A DNA stretch of 64,000 nt from Methanosarcina flavescens (GTDB taxonomy: Archaea; Halobacteriota; Methanosarcinia; Methanosarcinales; Methanosarcinaceae): positions 2,604,001 through 2,668,000 of the forward strand of contig NZ_CP032683.1 of assembly GCF_001304615.2 (NCBI RefSeq). Direction: 5' to 3'. Position 1 is the first letter of the stretch; every line of letters begins with the position of its first letter. The notes beneath the pieces were generated by a model. It ran no database searches. It was not told the DNA's origin and saw only the letters and a list, made by a program, of their open reading frames with translations. The position numbers were made by a program, and so were the translations under genes. This document shows positions 48,914 through 58,339 of the stretch, piece by piece.

Positions 48914-49462
48914 TTATTCAAACGCAGTAAATTTGTCCTTAAGCGCTCCACATACTGGGCACACGTCCGGGGCTTCTCCCTCAAGAGTGTATCCGCATAC
49001 TTCACAGATCTGGACAGGACCGAGCTCCATGTCCTTTCCAGAGTTCACCCGTTCAAGTGCTCTTTCGAAAAGCTGTTTATGCAATTTTTCACTGGCATAT
49101 GACCATTCGAAACTTCGCTGTGCACCTTTCTCTCCCTGGAATTTTGCAACTTCTATATATACAGGATACATTTCTTCAATCTCAAATGTCTCACCAGCAA
49201 TGGCCAGTTTAAGGTTTTTTACTGTATCCCCAGGACCAAAGGCTCCCATGCTGTTTGCGACAAATCCCCCATCGAGATGTCTTAGTTCCCTGTAATGGTC
49301 TCCTGCATGTACATATTCAGCATGGGCAATTGCGCGGAATAAACGGGCCACGTTACTGAATTTCTCTTTTTCCGCCTGATTTCCAAAATGTAAGTATCTC
49401 ATATGTGCCTGGCTTTCTCCTCCGAATGCATTGATAAGATGCTGCTCTGTCATTTTTTTCAT
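48914..49462 (-). CDS. Rubrerythrin
   Basis: Rubrerythrin reduces hydrogen peroxide in anaerobes. The 182-residue protein starts with a ferritin-like four-helix domain with EExxH-type di-iron ligands (NAFGGESQAHMRY near residue 13, EYVHAGDHYREL near 48, EIEEMYPVYIEVAKFQGE near 92). It ends with a rubredoxin domain, CEVCGYTLEG...CPVCGA, at about 157-175. Start ATG is at 49462. It likely protects against oxygen and its products; metal stress genes lie nearby. Confidence 0.93.
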   Translation of the reverse strand: MKKMTEQHLINAFGGESQAHMRYLHFGNQAEKEKFSNVARLFRAIAHAEYVHAGDHYRELRHLDGGFVANSMGAFGPGDTVKNLKLAIAGETFEIEEMYPVYIEVAKFQGEKGAQRSFEWSYASEKLHKQLFERALERVNSGKDMELGPVQICEVCGYTLEGEAPDVCPVCGALKDKFTAFE

Positions 49463-49661
49463 TTGAAAACCTCTTCTTTAAAAATCCAATTATACATATA
49501 CTCAGGACTTAAGCAGTTGAGAAACAACGTTAAGATGAGAAAGTCTGTAACGGATATTCTTATTTAAGTGACAGATATCCTTGTTTAGACCTCTTTAAGT
49601 TTAATTCCCGGGATTCAATATTACTGATTTCCCGACTCAACTGCATCAGTCCCCAATTACC

Positions 49662-49961
49662 TTACTCAATTTTTACATCAATAGCGTTTTCAAAAGGCTG
49701 CTGGTAAGGTACTGTAACTTTAAGTACACCATTAGAATACCTAGCTGTAGCTTTGTCCGGGACAACAGGGCAGCAGATTGCATAGCTGTCCACATATTCG
49801 ACTCCTTCCTTGGTAGCTCTCACATAAAAGCCGTCTTCTGTGAGCTTAAAAGAAATATCCTTCTTTTCCACCCCCGGAAGGATGACCTCAATTTCAAGAT
49901 TCTCATACTTTTCGTCAGGATATGCGCATATGGATGGTGAAACTTTTGTCATATCTGCCAT
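49662..49961 (-). CDS. Small heat shock protein (Hsp20/alpha-crystallin family)
   Basis: With ATG at 49961, placed just after GGGGGT, the protein has 99 residues; an upstream ATG would add nine. It consists of little more than an alpha-crystallin domain: LEIEVILPGVEKKDISFKLTEDGFYVRA, then a C-terminal NGVLKVTVPYQQ in place of the usual GVLTVTVPK. It lacks long N- and C-terminal arms, so it may form small assemblies. Role as a holdase chaperone is inferred from the family. Confidence 0.82.
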   Translation of the reverse strand: MADMTKVSPSICAYPDEKYENLEIEVILPGVEKKDISFKLTEDGFYVRATKEGVEYVDSYAICCPVVPDKATARYSNGVLKVTVPYQQPFENAIDVKIE

Positions 49962-49988
49962 TAAATTACCCCCAAATAACATCATCAA

Positions 49989-50470
49989 TTAATGTATTTA
50001 TATATTTTCTTTCGGTTAAGTAATCTGTTAACGTTAAAATGACTGCAAATTGATTCATTTTAATCCTCTTAAATAATCTTTTTAAATTATAGGCTTATGG
50101 AAAAGTAGGGGAAGGCAAAAATTGATTTTTATAAGAAAGAAGTAAAAGCCGATGAGTCACACCAAAAATTAGTGAAATAAAATTAAAAGAAAACGAACTG
50201 CAGAATCAGAAGATAGGCGAGTTAAATAGGACTGGAAGATTAATGAGTTATATAAGATTAGAAAATAGATGAGTTATACAAAATTGGAAGATAAATATGT
50301 TTACATAGATCAGCAGATGTATTAGATAGAAACAAATTATGCCTTTATTCTTCAATGTGGGGGAACCTTAATACATCTTTAGAGATTATATCAATTAATT
50401 ATTTTTACATAAAATATTTTTATGCAAGGTTTTTTAATATTCTTTTCAGATTGATATTAACAGCGAGTGT
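49989..50470. repeat. 482-bp spacer with a degenerate tandem repeat
   Basis: From about 50205 to 50305 a unit of roughly 28-30 bp resembling GGAAGATAAATGAGTTATACAAAATT recurs three or four times with changes. A 10-bp palindrome TTAACGTTAA occurs near 50027, upstream of the Hsp20 gene. The last 100 bp before 50477 are AT-rich with TATA-like words. No gene is seen. Confidence 0.5.
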
Positions 50471-50476
50471 TTGTAC

Positions 50477-50803
50477 ATGAGAGAATCCGTAAGAAAACTG
50501 GGGCTTATAGGAGCCGGTCTCTGGGCAATAACCGAAGACAGGATAAATGAACTTGTAAAGGAACTTGTTGATAAAGGAGACATCAATAAAGAAGAAGGTA
50601 AAAAAGTTGTCCAGGATATGCTGGAAGAAAGAAAAAAACAGAAGCTCGATCTTGAGAAGAAAATCTCAGAGAAAGTTCAGGAGTCAATCTCGAAAATCGA
50701 TGTATTTACTAAAAAAGATATGAGTGAGCTTGAATCCAGGATACAGACACTGGAAGAAGAAATTCAGAAAATTAAAAACAAAGAAAAGATGTTTTTTAAG
50801 TGA
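50477..50803 (+). CDS. Phasin-like coiled-coil protein
   Basis: This 108-residue helical protein starts at ATG 50477; a TTG two codons earlier is possible. The N-terminus (MRESVRKLGLIGAGLWAITEDRINELVKELVDKGDI) and a Glu/Lys-rich coiled coil to the end resemble the PHA granule-associated, phasin-like family (COG3937). In archaea without storage granules the role is unknown. It may bind a membrane or protein surface through the short hydrophobic N-terminal helix. Confidence 0.65.
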   Translation: MRESVRKLGLIGAGLWAITEDRINELVKELVDKGDINKEEGKKVVQDMLEERKKQKLDLEKKISEKVQESISKIDVFTKKDMSELESRIQTLEEEIQKIKNKEKMFFK

Positions 50804-50843
50804 AAACGATTACTCCATGGTTTTCACTTCTTTCCTTTACATC

Positions 50844-51110
50844 TCACAATTCTTCAATTACTATCTCTTCTTCAGGGCTTGCATTCTCAAGCAAACCTTC
50901 AAGTTCTGCCATATCAGAATCAAGACTCTGGATTTCGGCTTGCGTAAGTCCTATTTCCAGATCCTCAGCTGGTATCCCGTTTCCTGCTTCAACGGCGTTT
51001 GGGTCTGCCTCTGACTTTTCCATTTCAGATGTACCGTTTCCTAGACAACCGGATCCTGCAAGCCAGATAATTAAAGCTGACAGTACGAGCAGGTGAGTGA
51101 ATTTAACCAT
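50844..51110 (-). CDS. Small secreted lipoprotein
   Basis: This 88-residue protein has a signal sequence and lipobox-like LAGSGC at about residues 17-22, so the mature protein would be lipid-anchored at Cys22. The rest is acidic (Glu/Asp-rich, ending SPEEEIVIEEL), with one predicted helix. I do not recognise the family. It is convergent with the phasin-like gene and lies downstream of the secreted coiled-coil gene on the same strand. Confidence 0.65.
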   Translation of the reverse strand: MVKFTHLLVLSALIIWLAGSGCLGNGTSEMEKSEADPNAVEAGNGIPAEDLEIGLTQAEIQSLDSDMAELEGLLENASPEEEIVIEEL

Positions 51111-51284
51111 TTTCTGTCTCCTCTATCATGTAATTTTTCTTTCAGTAGGTTTTTCCAATCTCATCCCCTGAGCAAATTTTTTCTATCTACAGTTTTCAGG
51201 CTGTTCTCAAGTTAATTCAATGCCTTTTTCTAATTTAAATTCTTTATATTTTTAATTTGGGTTCTGTTAAGTTCCCGGGCTAAA

Positions 51285-52295
51285 TTACGTTATGTTAACT
51301 TCAAATCCTTTGTCTCTCTCGATTTCATAATTCTTCAGTTCGCCGAACATTTTCCTGAGTATCTTATTCGCCTTGCTAATATCATTGAGGGATTGACGAA
51401 GGTAATTATTTGCCTTTTGCAGATCCTCCCGGGTGACATTCTCACTATTATAGATAGAATCCGCCGCTTCTTTCTTTTCCTGTGCGGATTTTATATATAA
51501 TATATAGCTGGCAAGTTCAGTTTCAAGTTCAGCGGTGTTAACGCCCGTTTTTTTCATGTCCTCTACTTTTATACTAAGATTTTCAGAGAGGTTTTCGGAC
51601 TTCTTAAGAAATTCTCCTATTTTCTCACTGACAGTCTTTCCTGCGCCTTCAAGGCTGGTTTTCTCAGCATTATTCCATACTCCGCGTACGGAACTGACCA
51701 CGGAAACAAGTTCTTCCTGGCTTGATGCTTTTGCAATGTTTGTCTTCTCGATCTCAAGCAGTTTTATATCTTCATCTATGTCAATAACTTTTTCTTCCGT
51801 TCCGTTCCCGTTTGAATATGCCATGTTGCTCTTTACGTATGAGAGGTGAGCTACCATATATTCAATACTTGAGTTAAGATAGAGCTTTGTGGCATTTATA
51901 GCCTCTTCGGAATCAAGGTCAAGTTTTTCTCTCTGAATACTATTTCTGGTCTTGAGAAAATCTTCTTTTGCTTTACGGTACTCTTGCTTATGAAACTGGA
52001 GTTCTTCCTGTAATTGTTTTCTTTCCTGTTTGTGTTCGGAAATTTCATTTCTATTTTTTGAGCTGAGATTCTTCTGTTCCTGATTCGCATTAGATTCAGT
52101 ACTGCTTGCCTCATCCATGCTGTCAGTCCCATTCATATATGAACCGCGGGAATCATCACGCATGTACTGATTTGGATTGTCGTTTCCATGTTCTGAGGAA
52201 TCTCTGACAGCGAGGGAGCCTCCTGACAGCAAACTGAGTGATGTTAATACTATCGTAAAACAAGCCAGATAATGTATTATTCTTGATTTTTTCAT
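51285..52295 (-). CDS. Secreted coiled-coil protein
   Basis: This 336-residue protein has a signal peptide (about residues 8-29) followed by an Asn/Ser/Asp-rich stretch. The long helical part is rich in Glu, Lys and Gln: heptads at about 75-120 (NEISEHKQERKQLQEELQFH, QEYRKAKEDFL) and again from about 215 to the end. No catalytic motif is visible. It contains several N-x-S/T sequons. It may form a rod or bind the S-layer. The downstream lipoprotein could be a partner. Family not recognised. Confidence 0.65.
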   Translation of the reverse strand: MKKSRIIHYLACFTIVLTSLSLLSGGSLAVRDSSEHGNDNPNQYMRDDSRGSYMNGTDSMDEASSTESNANQEQKNLSSKNRNEISEHKQERKQLQEELQFHKQEYRKAKEDFLKTRNSIQREKLDLDSEEAINATKLYLNSSIEYMVAHLSYVKSNMAYSNGNGTEEKVIDIDEDIKLLEIEKTNIAKASSQEELVSVVSSVRGVWNNAEKTSLEGAGKTVSEKIGEFLKKSENLSENLSIKVEDMKKTGVNTAELETELASYILYIKSAQEKKEAADSIYNSENVTREDLQKANNYLRQSLNDISKANKILRKMFGELKNYEIERDKGFEVNIT

Positions 52296-52511
52296 CTGAC
52301 TGCCTCCGTTTACAAGTTATTATGCTGTTATATAGATCAAGGTAAATATAAGCACTCTTTTTCAAATGGATCATATTAACAGGAAGATATGGGCTTTTAA
52401 GCTTGATAAGCTGCTTATTCCCTTGATAAAGCTTTAATATGCATTTGTTTTTTTTACACCCCCCTGTCAGGAAAAGTAAAAGATTTATGTTAAAAAACCG
52501 ATTAACCTTGT

Positions 52512-53537
52512 GTGAATTTTAGAAAGCTCTGCAGGTTCGCACTTGTTTTCTTTCTGATTATAGCCCTTCAGGGAGATGCAACTGCGGCCAAGATTCATGG
52601 AACAGTTTACGAGTGGTACACTTTCAAGCCTCTTAACAACTCAGTTGTAGAAATTAATTCCACCCCAGAACAGAACTTTATTGCAACGGATTCACAATAT
52701 TCTTTCAACCTTACTCCCGGCACCTATACAATAACTGCAAACTATCTTGAAGGAAACAGGATTGTTTATACAGCTACGGAAGAGGTTGTAATTACAGATG
52801 AAGGAGAGTATGTGCATGATCTTCTCCTGTTCCCACCCTCTAATGAGGAGCTTCTGAATCAAGATGAATTTGAAGCGCCTGTTCTGGATTATGAGGAGAC
52901 GAGGACTGTATCCCGACCAGGCTCTCAGTATACCTTTTTAGTCTCAGCTCTCCTCGCTCTCATAGTCCTTATGCTGGCTGGCTACTTTTTAAAGAAGAGT
53001 CTTGATAAACCGGCAGATATTCATTTTCCAGAGGAAAACAGGCAGCCATACCTGCTGGAGCCTGAAAAACCCGTAAAGGATGCAATATTCTCTCAAGAAG
53101 CTAAGATCGATACAGCAGAAAACGTCATAAAAAATTTAAAAACTAACTCTGCTCAACCTAATCTGGAGTCCGAAGAGATACCTAAAACTGGTGGAGTTTT
53201 ACAGCAGAGGAACGGGTCTGCAGAAGAGGCTCAGGACTCTTTTCTTAACGAAGAGGAGCCTGGTAAATCGAGTTCGAGATCCTCAAAACATTCAAAAATT
53301 AATCTTCCAGATGATCTGAAAGAACTTTTGGAGCTAGTTTACGCTAGCGGAAACCGGATCAGCCAGAGAGAACTGAGGAAAAAATCTCCCTATTCGGAGT
53401 CCAAAGTCAGCCTTATGCTCTCGGACCTTGAAGAGCGTGGACTAATTGAGAAATTCAAAAGAGGAAGGGGAAATATAATCCGCATTCCTGATGTTCACAT
53501 CTCCAGACAAGCAGAACTTAGAAAAAAGAAGGAGTAA
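52512..53537 (+). CDS. Membrane-anchored winged-helix regulator with extracellular beta-sandwich domain
   Basis: This 341-residue protein starts with GTG at 52512. The order is: signal peptide (about 1-24); a carboxypeptidase-regulatory/CNA-B-like beta domain (about 26-105, with KIHGTVYEWYTFKPLNNSVV and LTPGTYTITANY); a transmembrane helix (about 141-164, TFLVSALLALIVLMLAGYFL); a charged linker; and a C-terminal winged helix (about 270-330, ISQRELRKKSPYSESKVSLMLSDLEERGLI). The layout points to a one-component sensor that reads something outside and acts on DNA inside. It is divergent from the secreted coiled-coil gene, a likely target. Signal unknown. Confidence 0.8.
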   Translation: MNFRKLCRFALVFFLIIALQGDATAAKIHGTVYEWYTFKPLNNSVVEINSTPEQNFIATDSQYSFNLTPGTYTITANYLEGNRIVYTATEEVVITDEGEYVHDLLLFPPSNEELLNQDEFEAPVLDYEETRTVSRPGSQYTFLVSALLALIVLMLAGYFLKKSLDKPADIHFPEENRQPYLLEPEKPVKDAIFSQEAKIDTAENVIKNLKTNSAQPNLESEEIPKTGGVLQQRNGSAEEAQDSFLNEEEPGKSSSRSSKHSKINLPDDLKELLELVYASGNRISQRELRKKSPYSESKVSLMLSDLEERGLIEKFKRGRGNIIRIPDVHISRQAELRKKKE

Positions 53538-53945
53538 GCGAATATTGTACCCTTTGAAGTCTTTTTTGAAGGGACATAAACAGTAAACTATATAACTTAA
53601 TTCATCTACTAAGCAGCAGAAAGGGTTAACAATGTTTGGAATACACGGTATGTTTGAATATCCTTTTTAATTTCTTATGCTCGGAAACTGCTTGCTTGAT
53701 ATAACTGCGTTAATAATAAATCAGAGTAACAGGGCCCTGCTTCGCGGGAACAGATCTGGAAACCAGGTTAACAGAATATCAGATTATAAAAATCAGGTTT
53801 AAGGGGCTAGATGGCTGGATCGGACCAGATACTCTGATATATCACTTCAACCCTGACAGTAAGCTGCTGATACAATATTTGACAGATTGATAGATTACTA
53901 TTTAAATTGCACAAGGGATTATTAAAAAAATCTACGAGGGACAAC
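53538..53945. other. Spacer upstream of the ACT protein gene
   Basis: 408 bp without a clear gene. A 12-codon frame (MFGIHGMFEYPF, 53632-53670) follows AAAGGG and could be a leader peptide but may be chance. TATA-like sequence near 53895-53905 and GAGGGACAAC before the ATG at 53946 belong to the next gene. Confidence 0.35.
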
Positions 53946-54449
53946 ATGCGAGTTTCCATGGACATTGAGTTAAAAGATGTACCCGGGCAGATGCTTTTAG
54001 CCCTCCAGCCTCTTTCGGAATGTAAGGCTAACCTGATAACAGTAGTACATCACCACCAGAGGAGAACCCCCAGAAAAACAGTGCCTGTAAAGCTTGTACT
54101 TGAAACAAGGCCCGAAAACGTTGAGACAATAAAGGCAAAGCTGGAAGAGAACGGAATTCGAGTGGTAAGAGTCGGAGAACACCGTTTCAGGGAGAGCATA
54201 AACGTAGTGCTCATCGGTCATGTGGTTCATACAGGGATCCAGGATACGATTGACGAGATTGACAAAACCGGCTTTGCTGAAGTTGTGGATCTTTCCCTTT
54301 CCATGCCCGGTATCAATATGCTTTCTTCAGCTCTAATGAAAATTAATGCTGTTAGTAAAGAGGATATGCAAAAGGCACTTTTCATCCTCAAAGAAGTCTC
54401 GGCAAAGAAAGATCTGCTTATGATTCTTCCAATAGATATTCAGGCCTGA
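53946..54449 (+). CDS. ACT-domain regulatory protein of homoserine metabolism
   Basis: This protein of 167 residues starts with ATG at 53946 after GAGGGA; a TTG start 39 bp earlier is less likely. The N-terminal half (VSMDIELKDVPGQMLLALQPL, NLITVVHHHQ) is an ACT domain, which usually binds an amino acid. The second half (INVVLIGHVVHTGIQDTIDEID) has a weaker ACT-like pattern. It ends 25 bp before homoserine dehydrogenase on the same strand. The likely job is allosteric control of that enzyme by threonine or methionine, inferred from family and context. Confidence 0.8.
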   Translation: MRVSMDIELKDVPGQMLLALQPLSECKANLITVVHHHQRRTPRKTVPVKLVLETRPENVETIKAKLEENGIRVVRVGEHRFRESINVVLIGHVVHTGIQDTIDEIDKTGFAEVVDLSLSMPGINMLSSALMKINAVSKEDMQKALFILKEVSAKKDLLMILPIDIQA

Positions 54450-54474
54450 AAAAAATTGTAGGAGATATGAAAAC

Positions 54475-55470
54475 ATGAAAACTGTGTACTGTTCCATTCT
54501 CGGGTTCGGAGCAATCGGACAGGGTGTGGCTGAAGTACTCCTTATGAAGAAAGAGTATCTTGAGAGTATTGGGCTGGAAGTAAAGGTTGTTGCTGTTGTG
54601 GACTCAAAGGGTGCAACCGTTAATCCTGAGGGCGTGGATCTTGCCGACTGCCTTGCCAGGAAGATGACAGATGGAACGGTAGCTCTTGAAAACATCTCCG
54701 GAGTTGAGGTCATCCGGTCCATACCGCATGAGCTGGTGATTGAGACTACTCCTACGAATATACGAACCGGTGGAGTAGGCCTGCAGAATATGCTTGCAGC
54801 CTTCCAGACCGGAAAAGACGTTATTACCTCTAATAAGGGACCCCTTACCCTCAAGTACAGGGAACTTATGGAAACCGCAAAGGCAGCAGGCTTGCATTTC
54901 AGGTTTGAAGCGACTGTCGGCGGTTCAATGCCCATTATCAACCTGGCAAATGAGGTGCTTGCAGGCAACAAAGTTAAAAGCATCAAAGGAATTCTGAATG
55001 GGACCTGTAATTATATCCTGACAAGAATGCTTGAGGAGAGGGCAAGCTATAATGACATTCTTGCCGAATCCATGCAACTTGGCATTGCCGAAACCGATCC
55101 CACGTATGATGTGGAAGGAATCGATACAGCCTGCAAACTTGTTATCCTTGCCAATTCGATTTTCGGGCTTGATGTAACTTATAGCGACGTTGAAGTTACA
55201 GGGATTACAAAAGTCACGCCTGAAGCCCTCGAAATGGCTTATGAAAGAGGGCATGTGATCAAACTCATAGGTGAAGTCAGCAGGGAAAGAATTCATGTAG
55301 CTCCAAGGCTTGTACCTATCAACCATCCCCTTGCAGTAGGAGGAACCCTGAACGTGGCATCGATAGATACCGAGCTTGCAGGAGAAATTACGGTTACGGG
55401 TAAGGGTGCAGGTCCGATCGAGACTGCAAGTGCAATTCTCAGCGACCTGGTCGCAATTTATGGAAATTGA
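54475..55470 (+). CDS. hom: Homoserine dehydrogenase
   Basis: The enzyme reduces aspartate semialdehyde to homoserine with NAD(P)H, on the way to threonine and methionine. The 331-residue protein has the N-terminal Rossmann loop ILGFGAIGQGVAEVL and the catalytic signature FEATVGGSMPIINL at about residues 142-155. KGILNGTCNYILTRM and AETDPTYDVEGIDTACKL (about 204-221, holding the catalytic Lys) follow. There is no C-terminal ACT domain; an ACT protein is encoded separately just upstream. ATG at 54475 follows GGAGATATGAAAAC. Confidence 0.95.
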   Translation: MKTVYCSILGFGAIGQGVAEVLLMKKEYLESIGLEVKVVAVVDSKGATVNPEGVDLADCLARKMTDGTVALENISGVEVIRSIPHELVIETTPTNIRTGGVGLQNMLAAFQTGKDVITSNKGPLTLKYRELMETAKAAGLHFRFEATVGGSMPIINLANEVLAGNKVKSIKGILNGTCNYILTRMLEERASYNDILAESMQLGIAETDPTYDVEGIDTACKLVILANSIFGLDVTYSDVEVTGITKVTPEALEMAYERGHVIKLIGEVSRERIHVAPRLVPINHPLAVGGTLNVASIDTELAGEITVTGKGAGPIETASAILSDLVAIYGN

Positions 55471-55530
55471 TAAAAAAAGTTCGGATCTATCTGTATTTAG
55501 ATAAAATAAAAATAAAAATCTGCGTGGATC

Positions 55531-57237
55531 ATGACAAGCTTCAGGGAGTTTTCAGAAACCTGCCAGGCGATTGAAAAAATCTCAAGTACTATTGATACTA
55601 CAAATAGGGTTGCCGATTTTCTTAAAAAGGTCGATGTAGAAGAGCTGCCCATTGCAACTCATTTTATTATGAGTGAGGTTTTTCCTGCCTGGAGTGGAGA
55701 GCAATTGGGAATCGGGACAAGCCTGCTGTATGCCGCTCTTTCCAGAGCTTCGGGAATGTCTGTGAAAAGCATAGAATCTCTTCTACGGACTACCGGAGAT
55801 ATCGGGGACACAGCCCTGCTTATCCTTAAGGAAAAAAGGAAAAATCAGGTTACTTTCTCTTCTTTCTTCGAAGAACAACCCGAACTCTCAATAACAGAGG
55901 TCTATAACCGTTTCAAAATCGCCTCAGAAGCTTCGGGGAAAGGCTCACAGGATATCAAGATAAAAAATCTTCAGTTTCTCTTCAACTCCTCAACCCCCAG
56001 GGAAGCGAAATATATCTCCAGGCTTGCCCTTGAGGAACTCAGGATCGGCGTCGGTGAAGGCGTTGTAAGGGATGCGATTTCAAAAGCTTTCTCCGTGCCT
56101 GTGGATGTGGTCGAGCACGCCTTTATGGTCACAAACGACCTCGGGATAGTTGCTGCAACTGCAAAGGAAGGCGGAATAGAAGCCCTTAAACGCCTGGGAG
56201 TTGAAATCAATCGCCCGATTAAGATGATGCTTTCCCAGATCAGTCCTGATATAGTTGCCGACATCAGGGAAATGGGGGAGGCTGCAATTGAATGGAAGTT
56301 CGACGGGGCAAGAATCCAGATCCATAAGGCTGGAAATTCGGTTATGCTTTTTTCACGCAAACTCGAAAATGTTACGAATTCCCTTCCCGACCTTGTGGAA
56401 ATAATCCGCAAGCACGTAAAAGCTGAGTCGGCAATCCTTGACGGGGAAGCCGTGGCCGTGGACGAAAACGGCAAGCCCAGGGCATTTCAAGAAATTCTCA
56501 AGCGTTTCAGGCGCAAGTACAATGTGGAGGAAAAAGCCCTCGGCATCCCCATTCAACTCAACCTTTTTGACATCATGTACTTAAACGGAAAAACCCTGAT
56601 AGACCTGCCTCTCATTGAAAGGAGAAAAGCGCTTGAGTCCTGTGTTGAAAGCTCAACTGAGGACTCAAAATCAATCTGCGTGAGCAAACAGGTGATAACC
56701 GGAGACCTCAAACTTATAGAACAGATCTACAAGGAGGCTTTAAAAGCCGGACACGAAGGTCTTATGGTCAAAAACCCGCATTCGGTCTATTCGCCTGGCA
56801 AACGCGGCAAAAACTGGATTAAGAAAAAACCTCTTATGGAAACCCTCGACCTTGTGGTTGTGGGAGCAGAATGGGGCTTTGGCAGGCGTGCAAACCTTAT
56901 AGGCTCTTATACTGTTGCCTGTTATGATCCAGAAACCGATCGTTTTCTCCAGGTTGGCAAAGTGGGCACGGGTCTGACTGACGATCAGCTAAAGGAGCTC
57001 ACAGAGATGCTCTCTGACCTCATGGAAGGCGTTGAGGCAGGCGGAGTATTTGCAGTACGCCCAAAAATAGTCCTTGAAATCGCATTTGAGGAAATCCAGA
57101 AAAGCCCCAATTATAACTCAGGCTTTGCACTGCGTTTCCCGCGCTTTATCCGCATACGGGACGATAAAGACCCGGAAGAAGCCGATACAATACAGAGGAT
57201 AGAAAAGGTATACAGCCAGCAGTTGAAAAGGCTGTAA
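55531..57237 (+). CDS. lig: ATP-dependent DNA ligase
   Basis: This archaeal replicative-type ligase of 568 residues seals nicks in DNA. An N-terminal DNA-binding helical domain covers about residues 1-210. The adenylation domain has [13 protein letters not shown] near 250-262, with the AMP-accepting Lys, followed by [11 protein letters not shown] near 303 and [10 protein letters not shown] near 410. The C-terminal OB domain has [19 protein letters not shown]. All nucleotidyltransferase motifs are present. ATG at 55531 lies 60 bp after hom, so it could share that transcript. Confidence 0.95.
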   Translation: MTSFREFSETCQAIEKISSTIDTTNRVADFLKKVDVEELPIATHFIMSEVFPAWSGEQLGIGTSLLYAALSRASGMSVKSIESLLRTTGDIGDTALLILKEKRKNQVTFSSFFEEQPELSITEVYNRFKIASEASGKGSQDIKIKNLQFLFNSSTPREAKYISRLALEELRIGVGEGVVRDAISKAFSVPVDVVEHAFMVTNDLGIVAATAKEGGIEALKRLGVEINRPIKMMLSQISPDIVADIREMGEAAIEWKFDGARIQIHKAGNSVMLFSRKLENVTNSLPDLVEIIRKHVKAESAILDGEAVAVDENGKPRAFQEILKRFRRKYNVEEKALGIPIQLNLFDIMYLNGKTLIDLPLIERRKALESCVESSTEDSKSICVSKQVITGDLKLIEQIYKEALKAGHEGLMVKNPHSVYSPGKRGKNWIKKKPLMETLDLVVVGAEWGFGRRANLIGSYTVACYDPETDRFLQVGKVGTGLTDDQLKELTEMLSDLMEGVEAGGVFAVRPKIVLEIAFEEIQKSPNYNSGFALRFPRFIRIRDDKDPEEADTIQRIEKVYSQQLKRL

Positions 57238-57251
57238 AAAGGGGGAGTGGC

Positions 57252-57272
57252 TGCCGTTTTCTTTTTGCGGCA
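57252..57272 (+). terminator. Possible terminator after lig
   Basis: TGCCG and CGGCA form a 5-bp stem about 15 bp past the ligase stop codon, with a T-rich loop. A further T run follows near 57293. The hairpin is short, so the role is uncertain. Confidence 0.35.
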
Positions 57273-57472
57273 ATCACATGACCTTTTGATTACTCTTTTT
57301 TGAAACAGTTTAAAGCCTTTGTCTTTTTCGGCTGGAAATAAATATTTTCTTAGTCAACGACAGGACATTTTTCGGAGATTAATTTTACATATAAACAGAA
57401 GTTTTGGAACGTAAGTAAGCCTTCCGTTAGTAGGATGGGCTCAATATCAAAATTCCATATGTATATCATCGA

Positions 57473-57811
57473 TTAGTCAGCAGATTCATAATGCATGTCA
57501 TAATACTCATTATTAACTTTTATATAATTAGTTCCATTATTGGATGAGATTTTCCCAAACTCCGATATATTTTCATGGTAGTTGGAAGGTACTATTATAT
57601 TTTTTCCTGGATTCATCACCGCTTCTTTAACACAGGGATATTTCTCAAGATCTTCTAAACTGAACTCTATGTATCTCTCTGGTGGATCCTGAAATTTATC
57701 TGCCCTAATATACATACCTGCACCAGGCTGATAAATCATTAAAAAGAAGACTAGAAATATTGCTAAAACCGCAAGAAAAGCTGCGATTAAGGGTTTTGTT
57801 TTCGTTTCCAT
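57473..57811 (-). CDS. Small membrane-anchored protein of unknown function
   Basis: ATG at 57811, after GGAGAGAG, gives 112 residues; a longer frame to 57916 overlaps the next gene and is unlikely. One N-terminal hydrophobic helix (about residues 8-27, LIAAFLAVLAIFLVFFLMIY) anchors an outside domain of about 80 residues with EFSLEDLEKYPCVKEAV, a sequon-rich middle and a Tyr/Asn-rich end. Family not recognised. It is downstream of a metzincin-like gene remnant in the same direction. Confidence 0.6.
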   Translation of the reverse strand: METKTKPLIAAFLAVLAIFLVFFLMIYQPGAGMYIRADKFQDPPERYIEFSLEDLEKYPCVKEAVMNPGKNIIVPSNYHENISEFGKISSNNGTNYIKVNNEYYDMHYESAD

Positions 57812-57869
57812 ACTCTCTCTCCAAATACATAACAAAATAAGTGTAGGATTAAATCCTACGCAAAACAAT

Positions 57870-58292
57870 TTAAAAATGATTTCTGTTGGTTTCGATGGTT
57901 TGGTCGCAGTCCACACACCAGTTATCTGTTATCATCATATGCGCGTAAGTCATTATGCAAACCGGACCAGTGTATCCATGATCTGGACAATCATAGTTAT
58001 GTGATGCTTCATGCTGCGCTAGATGCCAATCCCAATCTGCACTTATCTGATGTTTCATTATCCATGCATCTCCTCCATTGTAATTCATCAATTCACTCCT
58101 ACCTCTATTATCCATTCCTTGATCGGTGAAAATGGCCAACATATCCATACCCTGCTGATTGGAATTCCATCCAGTCTCACTTTGTGCCTCAGAGAGAAGA
58201 AAACTCAATAAGAAAGTAAGAAAAAATCTGTGAATGCGTCGACTGGAAATGAATAGCTTTTTAAGCTTAAAATTGAGTGTTGTAAAATTCAT
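57870..58292 (-). CDS. Metzincin-like metalloprotease, probably an N-terminally truncated form
   Basis: This 140-residue protein contains HEASHNYDCPDH, which fits the HExxHxxxxxD/H zinc motif of metzincins (here Asp at the third-ligand spacing and His one later). GPVCIMTY follows as the Met turn, and CVDC lies near the end. Before the zinc site, MDMLAIFTDQGMDNRGRS resembles the strand region of reprolysin-like enzymes. A basic and hydrophobic N-terminus may act as a signal peptide (LTFLLSFLLSEAQSE). Most such proteases are much longer, so this is either a minimal enzyme or a shortened gene. Activity is unproven. Confidence 0.55.
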   Translation of the reverse strand: MNFTTLNFKLKKLFISSRRIHRFFLTFLLSFLLSEAQSETGWNSNQQGMDMLAIFTDQGMDNRGRSELMNYNGGDAWIMKHQISADWDWHLAQHEASHNYDCPDHGYTGPVCIMTYAHMMITDNWCVDCDQTIETNRNHF

Positions 58293-58339
58293 TTCTGAGC
58301 GAGTTTACATATAATCTAAGGATGAAAATTTCTCAAAAA

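Noticed and set aside
53632-53670. 12-codon leader peptide before the ACT/hom genes
   Set aside because: It has a ribosome-like AAAGGG, but no run of Thr or Met codons and no attenuator hairpin was found.
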